Part shown: piece by piece, positions 18,533 through 26,379 of the stretch
Position numbering within the stretch: the first letter of the stretch is position 1
How the letters are laid out: each line of letters opens with the position of its first letter
The notes under the pieces: model-generated
The model's input: only the letters and a program-made list of their open reading frames with translations
Database searches by the model: none
What the model was told of the DNA's origin: nothing
Made by a program: the position numbers and the translations under genes
Origin: Pseudonocardia sp. MH-G8
GTDB lineage: Bacteria; Actinomycetota; Actinomycetes; Mycobacteriales; Pseudonocardiaceae
Direction: 5' to 3'
Length of the DNA stretch: 64,000 nt
NCBI RefSeq assembly: GCF_002262885.1
Contig: NZ_NKYF01000010.1
Coordinates: forward strand, 62,001 to 126,000

Positions 18533-19780
18533 GTGGAGATCCTCATCGGTGCGGCGGGGACGATGGGCGACGTCGCCCCGTTCACCGGGCTCGGGCTGCG
18601 GCTGCAGTCCGCCGGCCACCGGGTGGCGGTGGCCGCGTTCGAGCCGTTCGGCGACCACGTGACCGGTGCGGGTCTGGAGTTCCGCCCCCTGCCCGGTGAT
18701 CCGACGCAGAATGCCCGATCCCGGGAGAACCGCCGCTGGGAGCAGGGGCGCGACGGTGCCATCGGTGCCGTGCGGCTGGTGCGGCTGCTGGCGCGGATCC
18801 TGCCGGACATGAACGCCGGCTTCCTCGACGCCGCGCGGCGGGGCGCCGACCTCATCCTGCTCTCGCAGGTCAGCGGCCTCGGCGGGTACGACATCGCGCG
18901 CGGCGTGGGCATCCCGAGCGCGGGTGTCTACGTGGCCCCGGTCCACCCGACCGGTGATTTCCCGCCGCCTGTGGGCGTGCCCTCGATGGGCCGGTTCCTG
19001 AACCGGTGGGCCGGTCAGCTGCTGCAGGGCGCGGGCTCTGCCCCGTTCGCCCGGGCGATCGCCCGCACCCAGGACGAGCTCGGCCGGCCACACCGCGGTC
19101 CCGGCGCCCTGCTCGCGGAGCAGGCGGCGCAGGACTGGCCCGTGTTCTACGGCTTCAGCCCGCGGGTGATCCCCCGGCCTGCGGACTGGCGGCCGGGCAT
19201 CCGGGTGTGCGGTTACTTCTGGCCGCCGGTCCCGAAGGGCTGGACCCCGGATCCGGTTCTCACCGAGTTCCTGGCCGCGGGCCCGCCCCCGGTGTTCGTC
19301 GGGTTCGGCAGCCTGGCCGCGTCGCACGGCGAGCGGCTGAGCACCCTCGTGCGGGAGGCGGTGCGCCGAGCCGGCGTCCGCGCGGTCGTGCAGGCCGGCT
19401 GGGCGGGGCTGCACGTCGCGGACGACGACGTGCTGACAGTGGGGCACGTCCCGCACGAGTGGCTGTTCCCCCGTAGCGCCGCGATCGTGCACCACGCGGG
19501 TGCGGGGACGACGGGCGCGGCCCTGCGCGCCGGAGTGCCGCAGGTCCCGGTCCCGGTGGCGGCGGACCAGCCGTTCTGGGCCGGCCGCGTCGAACGGCTC
19601 GGGGTGTCCCCGGGTGCGCTGCCCTTCCGCACGCTCACCGCCGGGCGCCTCGCCGCAGCGCTCGCCGCGGTGCACCGCGATACGGCGTACCGGGAGCGGG
19701 CCGTCGCGCTCGCCGCGGGGATCGCCACCGAGGACGGCGCGGGCCGCGTCGTCGAGGCGGTCGAACAGCTGCGGGCGTAG
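18533..19780 (+). CDS. Family 1 UDP-glycosyltransferase
   Basis: A 415-residue GT-B fold protein of the MGT/sterol glucosyltransferase type. It begins VEILIGAAGTMGDVAPFTGL, the acceptor-side nucleotide-binding-like loop, and has the donor-binding region VFVGFGSLAASH near 254-265 and VGHVPHEWLFPRSAAIVHHAGAGTTGAALRAGVPQV near 302-337, ending in a DQPFWAGRV motif. Homologues glycosylate macrolides, sterols, glycopeptides or small phenolics. It follows the vgb stop by 45 bases, so could belong to the same resistance transcript; a role in inactivating macrolides is possible but not shown. GTG 18533 is chosen over TTG 18497. Confidence 0.87.
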   Translation: MEILIGAAGTMGDVAPFTGLGLRLQSAGHRVAVAAFEPFGDHVTGAGLEFRPLPGDPTQNARSRENRRWEQGRDGAIGAVRLVRLLARILPDMNAGFLDAARRGADLILLSQVSGLGGYDIARGVGIPSAGVYVAPVHPTGDFPPPVGVPSMGRFLNRWAGQLLQGAGSAPFARAIARTQDELGRPHRGPGALLAEQAAQDWPVFYGFSPRVIPRPADWRPGIRVCGYFWPPVPKGWTPDPVLTEFLAAGPPPVFVGFGSLAASHGERLSTLVREAVRRAGVRAVVQAGWAGLHVADDDVLTVGHVPHEWLFPRSAAIVHHAGAGTTGAALRAGVPQVPVPVAADQPFWAGRVERLGVSPGALPFRTLTAGRLAAALAAVHRDTAYRERAVALAAGIATEDGAGRVVEAVEQLRA

Positions 19781-19786
19781 CCGTCG

Positions 19787-20704
19787 TCAGAGGCGGCCGG
19801 AGCGCAGGTCGGTCACGGCGAGGCGGGCGGCCTGGCCGATCACCGCGTCCGCCCGGGGCAGGACGGCCTCGGCGCGGGCAGCGCGGGTGAACACGGCGAC
19901 GGCCACGGGCCGCTCACCGTCGAACTCGACCACGCCGACCTCGTTGCGGACCGCGCCGAGCGTGCCGGTCTTGCCGGCCACCCGCACCCCGACCGGCGGG
20001 AACCCCGAGCGGAGCCGGTGCGACCAGACCTGCGCACCGAGCAGGTCGCGCGCGAACGCGCACTGGCCCGGGGACGCGGCCCGGTCGCCCCAGATCGCGG
20101 CGAGCAGGCGCGTCATGTCCCGTGCGGTGGTGGCGCTGTCCAGCGCGGCGTCGTAGGCGCGGATGGCCGGCGCCGCATCGTTGCTGCCCAGCGCGCGGAA
20201 CGCGGCGTCGGTGTCGGGGGTGGCGGTGTCGGCCACCAGCGTGCGGAGCACCTCGGCCGTCCCCCCGTGCACCCGGGTGTGGCGCAGCTCCAGGTCGTGC
20301 AGCACCTCGAGGACCGCGGCGAGCCCGACGCGGCGCAGCACGACATCCGCTGCGGCGTTGTCCGACACGGTGATCATGGAACAGGCGAGGTCGCGCCAGG
20401 AGAGCGTGACGGGGTCGCGCATGACCGACAGCCCGCTCGGGCCCGCGGTCCGCTCGGCGGGTTCCACCGTCACCTGCTCGCGCGGGTCGAGCTCGCCGGC
20501 GTCGACCCGGCGGCAGAACGCCACGAGCAGGGGCACCTTGTAGACCGAGGCCATCACGACCGGCTCGTCCGGGTCGACACCGACCTCCCGTGACGGCCCG
20601 CCGAGCGGCACGGCGTGCAGCCGGCCGTGCACGCCGGCGTCGGCGAACGTCGCGCGGATCTCGCGTTCGAGGTCGGTGCCGTGCCCGCTCCCGGGCGAGC
20701 TCAC
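19787..20704 (-). CDS. blaB: Class A beta-lactamase-like serine hydrolase, BlaB-type regulator
   Basis: A 305-residue penicillin-recognising protein with S53-V-Y-K56 (SxxK), S114-D-N (SDN) and KTGTLG motifs of class A enzymes, but without the ExxLN omega-loop glutamate that deacylates the enzyme; the corresponding stretch reads HGGTAEVLRTL. No signal peptide is seen. In Streptomyces cacaoi a similar protein, BlaB, is cotranscribed with the LysR regulator BlaA and needed for induction of the lactamase BlaL. Here the GTG start overlaps the LysR stop by four bases, and the lactamase gene is divergent, the same layout. Alternative: an unrelated serine hydrolase. Confidence 0.8.
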   Translation of the reverse strand: MSSPGSGHGTDLEREIRATFADAGVHGRLHAVPLGGPSREVGVDPDEPVVMASVYKVPLLVAFCRRVDAGELDPREQVTVEPAERTAGPSGLSVMRDPVTLSWRDLACSMITVSDNAAADVVLRRVGLAAVLEVLHDLELRHTRVHGGTAEVLRTLVADTATPDTDAAFRALGSNDAAPAIRAYDAALDSATTARDMTRLLAAIWGDRAASPGQCAFARDLLGAQVWSHRLRSGFPPVGVRVAGKTGTLGAVRNEVGVVEFDGERPVAVAVFTRAARAEAVLPRADAVIGQAARLAVTDLRSGRL

Positions 20705-21573
20705 GCGGCCGGCTCCGCGTCCAGCGCGGCGAGCACGGCGTCGCGGATGGCGGGGGCGGGGCCGTGGCCGCGCCACACGGCGCGCAGACGCAGCGGCAGC
20801 GCCTCCCCGGCGACGACCCGGCGGACCACGCCCGGTGCGTGCAGATCGGGATCAGCGGTGATCGCGAAGGCCCGACCGGCCGCGGCGAGGACCAGCGCGG
20901 CGCGGTCGTCCGCGGCGCTCACCGGCTCGGCGACCAGGCCGCGCTGCTCGAGGGTGTCGAGCAGGAGGTCGTGCGCCGCGGGGCCGTGCGCGCGTGGGGG
21001 AGTGGCGAGCGGGAGGCCGCGCAGCGACCGCAGGACCACCGGCCCGGTCGTGGCCGCCGCAGGGTGGTCGGCCGGGAGCACCAGCGTCGTGGCCAGCCGG
21101 TGCACGGGCCCGCTGTGCAGGGGGCCGAGCAACGCGGGGTGCACCACCACGGCGAGGTCGATCCGCCCGGCGGACAGCCCGTCGACCAGATCTGTGGTGG
21201 AACCGGTGACGACCTCGGGCGGAGCACCCGCGGCCCGGCAGGCGGTGGCGAGGGCGGCGACGGCGCGGGCCGTGAGCTGCGGGACCGCGCCGATGCGGAC
21301 CGGAGCGGCGGCGCCGTGCGCGCTCGCCGCGCGACGCAGCTCCTCCGCGCCCTCCAGGAGCGCGCGGGCCCGGGGCAACAGGTCGAGGCCCGCGGCGTTG
21401 AGCCGGGCGCCGCGGGAGCTGCGGTCCACGAGCACGACGCCGAGCGCGCGCTCCAGCCGCTGCAGCCCCTGCGACAGCGGCGGCTGGGCGATCCCGAGCC
21501 GGGCCGCCGCACGCCCGAAGTGACCCTCTTCAGCGACTGTGACGAAGAAGTCCAGATGCCGCAGGAGATCCAC
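20701..21573 (-). CDS. blaA: LysR-family regulator of beta-lactamase, BlaA-type
   Basis: A 290-residue LysR regulator: winged helix-turn-helix over residues 1-60 (VDLLRHLDFFVTVAEEGHFG, then ARLGIAQPPLSQGLQRLE), and a periplasmic-binding-like effector domain from about residue 85. GTG 21573 gives the normal family length; a longer open frame upstream is unsupported. It is divergent from the class A lactamase gene and overlaps blaB, matching the blaL-blaA-blaB locus described for S. cacaoi and, more loosely, the ampR-ampC pattern. The 128-base gap carries TCGATA/TATCGA palindromes of the T-N11-A kind that LysR proteins bind. Confidence 0.9.
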   Translation of the reverse strand: MDLLRHLDFFVTVAEEGHFGRAAARLGIAQPPLSQGLQRLERALGVVLVDRSSRGARLNAAGLDLLPRARALLEGAEELRRAASAHGAAAPVRIGAVPQLTARAVAALATACRAAGAPPEVVTGSTTDLVDGLSAGRIDLAVVVHPALLGPLHSGPVHRLATTLVLPADHPAAATTGPVVLRSLRGLPLATPPRAHGPAAHDLLLDTLEQRGLVAEPVSAADDRAALVLAAAGRAFAITADPDLHAPGVVRRVVAGEALPLRLRAVWRGHGPAPAIRDAVLAALDAEPAA

Positions 21574-21592
21574 ACGCGCGACGGTAGCAGCG

Positions 21593-21616
21593 TCGATAGC
21601 AGGGCCGTATCGATAC
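21593..21616. promoter_or_regulatory. Candidate LysR box in the blaA-blaL gap
   Basis: TCGATA at 21593-21598 and TATCGA at 21608-21613 form a six-base inverted repeat with nine-base spacer; the right half is embedded in the perfect palindrome GTATCGATAC (21607-21616). T-N11-A spacing and position between divergent LysR and target genes fit an activation site. Confidence 0.6.
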
Positions 21617-21701
21617 CCGCGTGTCATCCTATTTGCGGTATGGATCGTGCCTTGCTTGCCTGGCGCCCGTGATCGGGAAAGACGAAAGACTCCTTCGCCC
21701 C

Positions 21702-22583
21702 GTGCGCCGTCGCACCCTGCTCGGAGCGGCGCTGCTGCTGCCGCTGGCCGGGTGCGGCTCCCCGGCGCCGACTGCCGCGCCGCCCGCCGCGCCACCCGCG
21801 CCGGCCCCCACGGACCGCCTCGCCGAGCTGGAACGCCGCTTCGACGCGCGACTCGGGGTCTACGCGCTGGACACCGGCTCCGGCCGCGAGGTCGCGCACC
21901 GCGCCGACGAGCGGTTCGCCATGTGCTCGACGTTCAAGGCGCTGGCCGCCGCCGCGGTACTGGACGCCACCCCGCCCGAGCACCTCGACCAGCGGGTGCA
22001 CTACGCGCAGGCGGACCTCGTGGACTACTCGCCGGTCACCGAGCAGCACGTGGCCGACGGCATGACCATCCGCGAGCTGTGCGACGCCGCGGTCCGTTTC
22101 AGCGACAACACCGCCGGCAACCTGCTGCTGGCAGACCTCGGCGGACCGGGCGGGATCACGGCACTCGCCCGCTCGCTCGGCGACGACGTCACCCGCCTCG
22201 ACCGGATCGAACCCGAGCTCAACACCGCGATCCCGGGCGACGAGCGCGACACGACCAGTCCACGCGCGATGGCAGGCTGCCTGGACGCCCTGGTGCTGGG
22301 CGACCGCCTCGGCCCGGACGACCGGGCGCTGCTGACCGGGTGGCTCGTCGGCAACACCACCGGCGACGCGCGCATCCGCGCCGGCGTGCCCGATGGCTGG
22401 CGGGTGGGCGACAAGACCGGCACCGGCAGCTACGGCACGACCAACGACGTCGGCGTGGTGTGGCCGCCGGACCGCGCGCCGATCGTCCTCGTGCTCCTCT
22501 CGTCCCGCACGACGGAGGACGCCGACAACGAGGACGCCCTCCTCGCGGAGGCCACCCGGGTGGTGGTGGAAGGCCTGGCGTGA
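21702..22583 (+). CDS. blaL: Class A beta-lactamase lipoprotein
   Basis: A 293-residue serine beta-lactamase. The leader RRRTLLGAALLLPLAGC has a twin-arginine-like start and a lipobox with C18, followed by a Pro/Ala linker, suggesting export and lipid anchoring. All active-site elements are present: S76-T-F-K79, S134-D-N136, E170-P-E-L-N174 in the omega loop, and KTGTGSYG for the K234 region. It should hydrolyse penicillins and possibly cephalosporins. GTG 21702 gives the best leader; GTG 21669 is an alternative. Divergent LysR and BlaB-like genes suggest inducible expression. The region after the stop contains hairpin repeats. Confidence 0.94.
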   Translation: MRRRTLLGAALLLPLAGCGSPAPTAAPPAAPPAPAPTDRLAELERRFDARLGVYALDTGSGREVAHRADERFAMCSTFKALAAAAVLDATPPEHLDQRVHYAQADLVDYSPVTEQHVADGMTIRELCDAAVRFSDNTAGNLLLADLGGPGGITALARSLGDDVTRLDRIEPELNTAIPGDERDTTSPRAMAGCLDALVLGDRLGPDDRALLTGWLVGNTTGDARIRAGVPDGWRVGDKTGTGSYGTTNDVGVVWPPDRAPIVLVLLSSRTTEDADNEDALLAEATRVVVEGLA

Positions 22584-22608
22584 ACCGCCGCCGCCGGCGC
22601 CCGCCGCG

Positions 22609-22830
22609 GCGATGATCGTTGCGAGCCGCGCACCAGGGCTGGGCGCGGCGCAACCACGTACGTTTCGCGGCGATCAGCACGTGTTGATCGCTGCGAGAAG
22701 CGCGTGGGGGCGGTCGTGGCTGCTGTGGTGTGCTTCTGAGACCGATCAGCCGTGGGTGGGGTCAGCCGGCGCCGCCACGTTCGTGGCGGCTGTGGCGTGC
22801 TTCTCGGGTCGATCAGGTGTGGGCACCTGG
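22609..22830. repeat. Hairpin-rich dispersed repeat between blaL and the NHL gene
   Basis: This convergent gap holds several related half-sites: CGATCA (22669-22674) pairs with TGATCG (22683-22688); TGATCGCTGCGAGAAG at 22683-22698 is identical to 22683's counterpart at 48883-48898; CTTCTGAGACCGATCAG and CTTCTCGGGTCGATCAG follow at about 22731 and 22798. The set looks like repeated decay products of one palindromic element. No coding potential is credible here. Confidence 0.7.
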
Positions 22831-22862
22831 CCTGCGAGGCGATGGTCGAGCCCGGCGGGTGG

Positions 22863-24677
22863 TCACCCCTCGTGCACGGCGCGCAGGTCCAGTACGAGCT
22901 CGCCCGGTGCCCCGTCCACCAGCCGCACCGGGATGCCCCAGTCCTGTTGGTAGCGGTGGCAGGCGGCGAACACGCCGTCGCCGTCGTCGCAGGCTGCGGC
23001 GGCCACGCTGATCTGCAGCACGCCCTCGCCCGGCCCGTCGGCGGCGAACCGCAGCGCGCGGTCGAGCCCGGGTGCCGTGCCCGTCCCTGCCGCGAGCAGC
23101 TCGGGCGGGGACGCGGCCACGGTGAGCGAGGTGGGATCTCCGAACCGGGTGTCGAGGTGCTGGCCGGTCGGCGGGGTGAAGTCGATCCGCAGTGCGAGCG
23201 CGCCCGGGGAGAGGTCGGTGCGGGCGCGCCGCACGCGGTGAGCCTGGCCGTCCACGCGGGTGCTCGCCGGGATCGGCACCCGGACCAGCCGGTGCGCGGC
23301 CGACTCGACCACGACGAGGTGCTCGCCGTCGACCAGCAGGTCGCTCGGCTCGCGCAGGTCGCGGGCGAGGGTGCCGACGCTGCGGGTGACGGGGTCGTAG
23401 CGGCGCACCGCACCGTTGTAGGTGTCGGCGAGCGCCACCGAGCCGTCGGGCAGGACGGCCACGCCGAGCGGGTGCTGCAGCATGGCCTGGTCGGCCGGGC
23501 CGTCGCGGAACCCGAAGTCGAACAGGCCCTGCCCGACGGCGGTGCTCACCTCCGCGCCGGCGGCAGGAGCGGCCGCCACGGCGCGCAGGGCGGAGGTCTC
23601 GGCGTCGGCCACCCAGAGCGTGGCGTCGGGCCCGACCGCGAGACCCGACGGTTGGGCGAAGAACGCGTCGGCGCGCGGCCCGTCGCGCAGGCCCTCGTTG
23701 GTGGTGCCGGCGAGCACGGCGACCGCGCCGGTGCGCGGATCGAACGTCCACAGCTGGTGGCTGCCCGCCATCGCGACGACCACGCGGTCCTGCCACCACG
23801 CCAGGTCCCACGGTGACGACAGCTCGTCGGCGGCCCTGCCGACCTCCACCCGGGTGCGCAGCTGCTCCCCGGTGCCCGCGAGCGTCGTGACGGTGCCGTC
23901 GGCCAGGCGTACGCCGCGCAGCGCGTGGTTGACGGTGTCGGCGACGACGACGTCGTAGCCCGCGGCCGCGTGCTCGGGGAGCAGGAGGAGGCCCTGCGGC
24001 TCGGAGAAGCGCGCGGGTGAGTCGGAAAGCCCGCGCTCGCCGGTGCCGATGCGCCGCCGCTCCGTGACGAGGTCGGGCTCCAGCTCGACGAGCTGGTGGT
24101 GGGCGGTGTCGGCCACGAGGAACGTGCCACCGGGCAGCGCGATCGCCTTGCCGGGGAAGCGCAGCGCCGTCGCCGGGTCGGGCGGCGCGACGTACGGGCC
24201 GTCGCCGCGGCGCAGCGTGCCCGCGGCCTCGTGCTCGGCCACCAGCTCCTCGACCAGCACGGCCAGGCCGTGCGCGTGCCCCTCACCGGAGAGCTGCGCG
24301 ACGACGTACCCGGCAGGGTCGACGACGACGAGCGTCGGCCAGGCCCGGGCGGCGTAGGCGTCCCAGGTGACCAGTTCCGGGTCGTCGAGCACCGGGTGGT
24401 GCACGGCGTAGCGCTCGACGGCGGCCTCGACGGCGTCCGGGTCGGCCTCGTGCACGAACTTCGGCGAGTGCACGCCGATCGTCACCAGCACATCGGAGTG
24501 GCGTTCCTCGAGCTCGCGCAGCTCGTCGAGGACGTGCAGGCAGTTGATGCAGCAGAACGTCCAGAAGTCCAGCAGCACGATCTTGCCGCGCAGCTCGGCG
24601 AGCGAGAGCCCGGCGCCGCCCGTGTTCAGCCAGCGCCGCCCCCGCAACTCCGGCGCCCGTACCCGTGATCGACCCAC
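22863..24677 (-). CDS. NHLRC2-like thioredoxin-fold / NHL-repeat protein
   Basis: A 604-residue protein with three parts: an N-terminal TlpA/thioredoxin-like domain (about 10-150) whose redox motif is C43-I-N-C46 in DFWTFCCINCLHVL; a six-bladed NHL beta-propeller (about 165-490) with blades such as FLVADTAHHQLVEL and WVADAETSALRAV; and a C-terminal beta domain. This is the layout of animal NHLRC2 and its bacterial homologues, whose biochemical role is unsettled. No signal peptide is visible, so it is probably cytoplasmic. GTG 24677 is chosen because homologues start close to the RAPEL segment that follows. It is divergent from the Fpg/Nei gene. Confidence 0.85.
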   Translation of the reverse strand: MGRSRVRAPELRGRRWLNTGGAGLSLAELRGKIVLLDFWTFCCINCLHVLDELRELEERHSDVLVTIGVHSPKFVHEADPDAVEAAVERYAVHHPVLDDPELVTWDAYAARAWPTLVVVDPAGYVVAQLSGEGHAHGLAVLVEELVAEHEAAGTLRRGDGPYVAPPDPATALRFPGKAIALPGGTFLVADTAHHQLVELEPDLVTERRRIGTGERGLSDSPARFSEPQGLLLLPEHAAAGYDVVVADTVNHALRGVRLADGTVTTLAGTGEQLRTRVEVGRAADELSSPWDLAWWQDRVVVAMAGSHQLWTFDPRTGAVAVLAGTTNEGLRDGPRADAFFAQPSGLAVGPDATLWVADAETSALRAVAAAPAAGAEVSTAVGQGLFDFGFRDGPADQAMLQHPLGVAVLPDGSVALADTYNGAVRRYDPVTRSVGTLARDLREPSDLLVDGEHLVVVESAAHRLVRVPIPASTRVDGQAHRVRRARTDLSPGALALRIDFTPPTGQHLDTRFGDPTSLTVAASPPELLAAGTGTAPGLDRALRFAADGPGEGVLQISVAAAACDDGDGVFAACHRYQQDWGIPVRLVDGAPGELVLDLRAVHEG

Positions 24678-24766
24678 GAGCAGGCCAACGTGACGGGGCG
24701 CGCCGCTGTTCCGAGCGCGTGCTGCTCGCGACGATCGTGCTCGTGGCACCGGGCAGACTGAGGCCC

Positions 24767-25573
24767 GTGCCGGAACTGCCCGAGGTGGAGAGCGCGCGCC
24801 AGGTCCTCATGGGTGCCCTCGACCGCGTGATCCGCGGCGTCGACGACAACGACGAGTGGGTCTGCCGGCCGCACCCGCCGGGCGAGATCGCTCGGGCGCT
24901 GGTCGGCGGCCGGCTCGTGGCGGCGCACCGGCGCGGCAAGACCATGTGGTGCGAGACGGCGGCCCGCGACGGCACGCCCGGGCCGCATCTCGGCGTCCAC
25001 CTGGGCATGGGCGGGCGGCTGGTGGTCAGCGACGGGGACGGCGAGCGGGGTGGCGGGGAGCCCGAACGCCCGGACCGCACGCCCCGCAAGCCCGAGTGGG
25101 ACCGTTTCACGATCGTTTTCGCCGACGGCGGCACGCTGCGGTTGTTCGACAAGCGGCGGCTGGGCCGCGTCCGCCTCGAGCCGGACCTGTCCGTGCTCGG
25201 GCCGGACGCCGAGACGATCGGCCGCGACGAGTTCCGCACGCGCGTGGCACGCAGTGGCGCGCCGGTGAAGGCACGGCTGCTCGACCAGGGCGTGCTGGCC
25301 GGGGTGGGCAACCTGCTGGCCGACGAGATCCTCTGGCAGGCCGCCGTCCGGCCCGCCGCGCCCGCCGACGAGCTGGACGGGCCCACCCTCGACCGCCTGC
25401 ACGCCGCGATGGGCCGGGCCATCGCGAGCGCGATCGCGAACGGCGGGGTGCACACCGGCGAGGTGATCCCGTTCCGGCACGCCGACGCGTCCTGCCCCCG
25501 CTGCGGCGCGAGGATGACCCACGGCAAGGTGGGCGGCCGAACGACGTGGTGGTGCGGGAGAGAGCAGGGATAG
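24767..25573 (+). CDS. Fpg/Nei-family DNA glycosylase/AP lyase
   Basis: A 268-residue base-excision repair enzyme. After removal of the initiator (GTG 24767) the N-terminus is PELPEVE, with catalytic proline and glutamate; HLGMGGRLVV and the helix-two-turn-helix DQGVLAGVGNLLADEILW (near 178-195) are clear. At the C-terminus the zinc-finger region has CPRCG and then WWCGREQG, so the fourth cysteine of the usual C-x2-C-x16-C-x2-C finger is replaced by Glu. It could be a Nei-like subgroup for oxidised pyrimidines or an Fpg for oxidised purines; the change in the finger makes the assignment uncertain. Confidence 0.88.
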   Translation: MPELPEVESARQVLMGALDRVIRGVDDNDEWVCRPHPPGEIARALVGGRLVAAHRRGKTMWCETAARDGTPGPHLGVHLGMGGRLVVSDGDGERGGGEPERPDRTPRKPEWDRFTIVFADGGTLRLFDKRRLGRVRLEPDLSVLGPDAETIGRDEFRTRVARSGAPVKARLLDQGVLAGVGNLLADEILWQAAVRPAAPADELDGPTLDRLHAAMGRAIASAIANGGVHTGEVIPFRHADASCPRCGARMTHGKVGGRTTWWCGREQG

Positions 25574-25585
25574 GGGTTGCCCAGC

Positions 25586-25637
25586 GGTACGAGCGGCACG
25601 TTCGTCCGATAGAGCGGTACGAGGGTGCCGCTCGTCC
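25586..25637. repeat. Dispersed palindrome, copy 2
   Basis: Arms 25586-25607 and 25616-25637 pair imperfectly around the loop GATAGAGC, with an exact ACGAGCGGCAC / GTGCCGCTCGT core. The element is closely related to the reverse complement of 9798-9850, including TTCGTCCGATAGAGCGG. It fills the gap between convergent glycosylase and PAP2 genes and ends three bases before the PAP2 stop. Confidence 0.88.
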
Positions 25638-25639
25638 GG

Positions 25640-26356
25640 TCAGGGGGCCGGCGGCGCCGCGGAGCGGGCGCGCCACCAGCTCCAACCCGCCACGCACAGC
25701 GCCAGCCAGGCGCCGCCGACGAGCCAGCCGGCGAGGACGTCGCTGAACCAGTGCACGCCCAGGTAGATGCGGGTGTAGCCGACGGCGCCGATCCACAGCG
25801 CGGCACCGAGCACCATCACGACGCGGTGCGCGGGGGTGCGGCCGGCCCAGGCGAGCACGACGATCGTGCCGATCACGACGATCGCCATCGTGGCGTGCCC
25901 GGAGGGCAGCGACTCGTTCCCGGCGTGCACCAGCCGCCCGTCGAGCGGGGGACGGGGCCGGTTCAGCAGCTCCTTGAGCCCGCGGAACGCGGCCGCGCCA
26001 CCCGCCATGGCGCCGACGGCGAGCACGGCGTCGGCGCGGCGCCCGGCCCGCCAGGACCAGACGCCGACCGCCGTGGCGAGCAGTGCCATCGACACCGTGC
26101 TGCCCAGCTCGGTGACGACGACGGCGAGCCCCGTGAGGGTGTCGGTGCGCGACCGGATCGACTCGCCGAGCAGCTCGCCGTCCAGGTGGGCGGGCCCCAC
26201 CCCGGTGAACGCGGTCCACAGGCCCGCCAGCGCCGCGATCCCCAGCAGGACGGCGACGCCGGCGCCGATCCCCGGGCGTGGTGCGGGGAGGGACGCGGGC
26301 CCGCCCAGCCCGGCGGGTGGGGCCTCGTCCCGCCCGTCGTCGTGCAGCTCGCGCAC
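25640..26356 (-). CDS. PAP2-family membrane phosphatase
   Basis: A 238-residue membrane protein of the type 2 phosphatidic acid phosphatase superfamily, with about six hydrophobic helices. The three catalytic motifs are intact: KELLNRPRP near residues 121-129, LPSGHA near 145-150, and TRIYLGVHWFSDV near 197-209, where the last His and Asp serve the phosphohistidine. Substrates in this family are lipid phosphates such as phosphatidate or undecaprenyl pyrophosphate. The GTG at 26356 follows AAGGAGG. It is the last gene of a ppgK-pgi-PAP2 series on this strand, 23 bases after pgi. Confidence 0.92.
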   Translation of the reverse strand: MRELHDDGRDEAPPAGLGGPASLPAPRPGIGAGVAVLLGIAALAGLWTAFTGVGPAHLDGELLGESIRSRTDTLTGLAVVVTELGSTVSMALLATAVGVWSWRAGRRADAVLAVGAMAGGAAAFRGLKELLNRPRPPLDGRLVHAGNESLPSGHATMAIVVIGTIVVLAWAGRTPAHRVVMVLGAALWIGAVGYTRIYLGVHWFSDVLAGWLVGGAWLALCVAGWSWWRARSAAPPAP

Positions 26357-26379
26357 CCGCGCCCTCCTTCGCTGGAACC

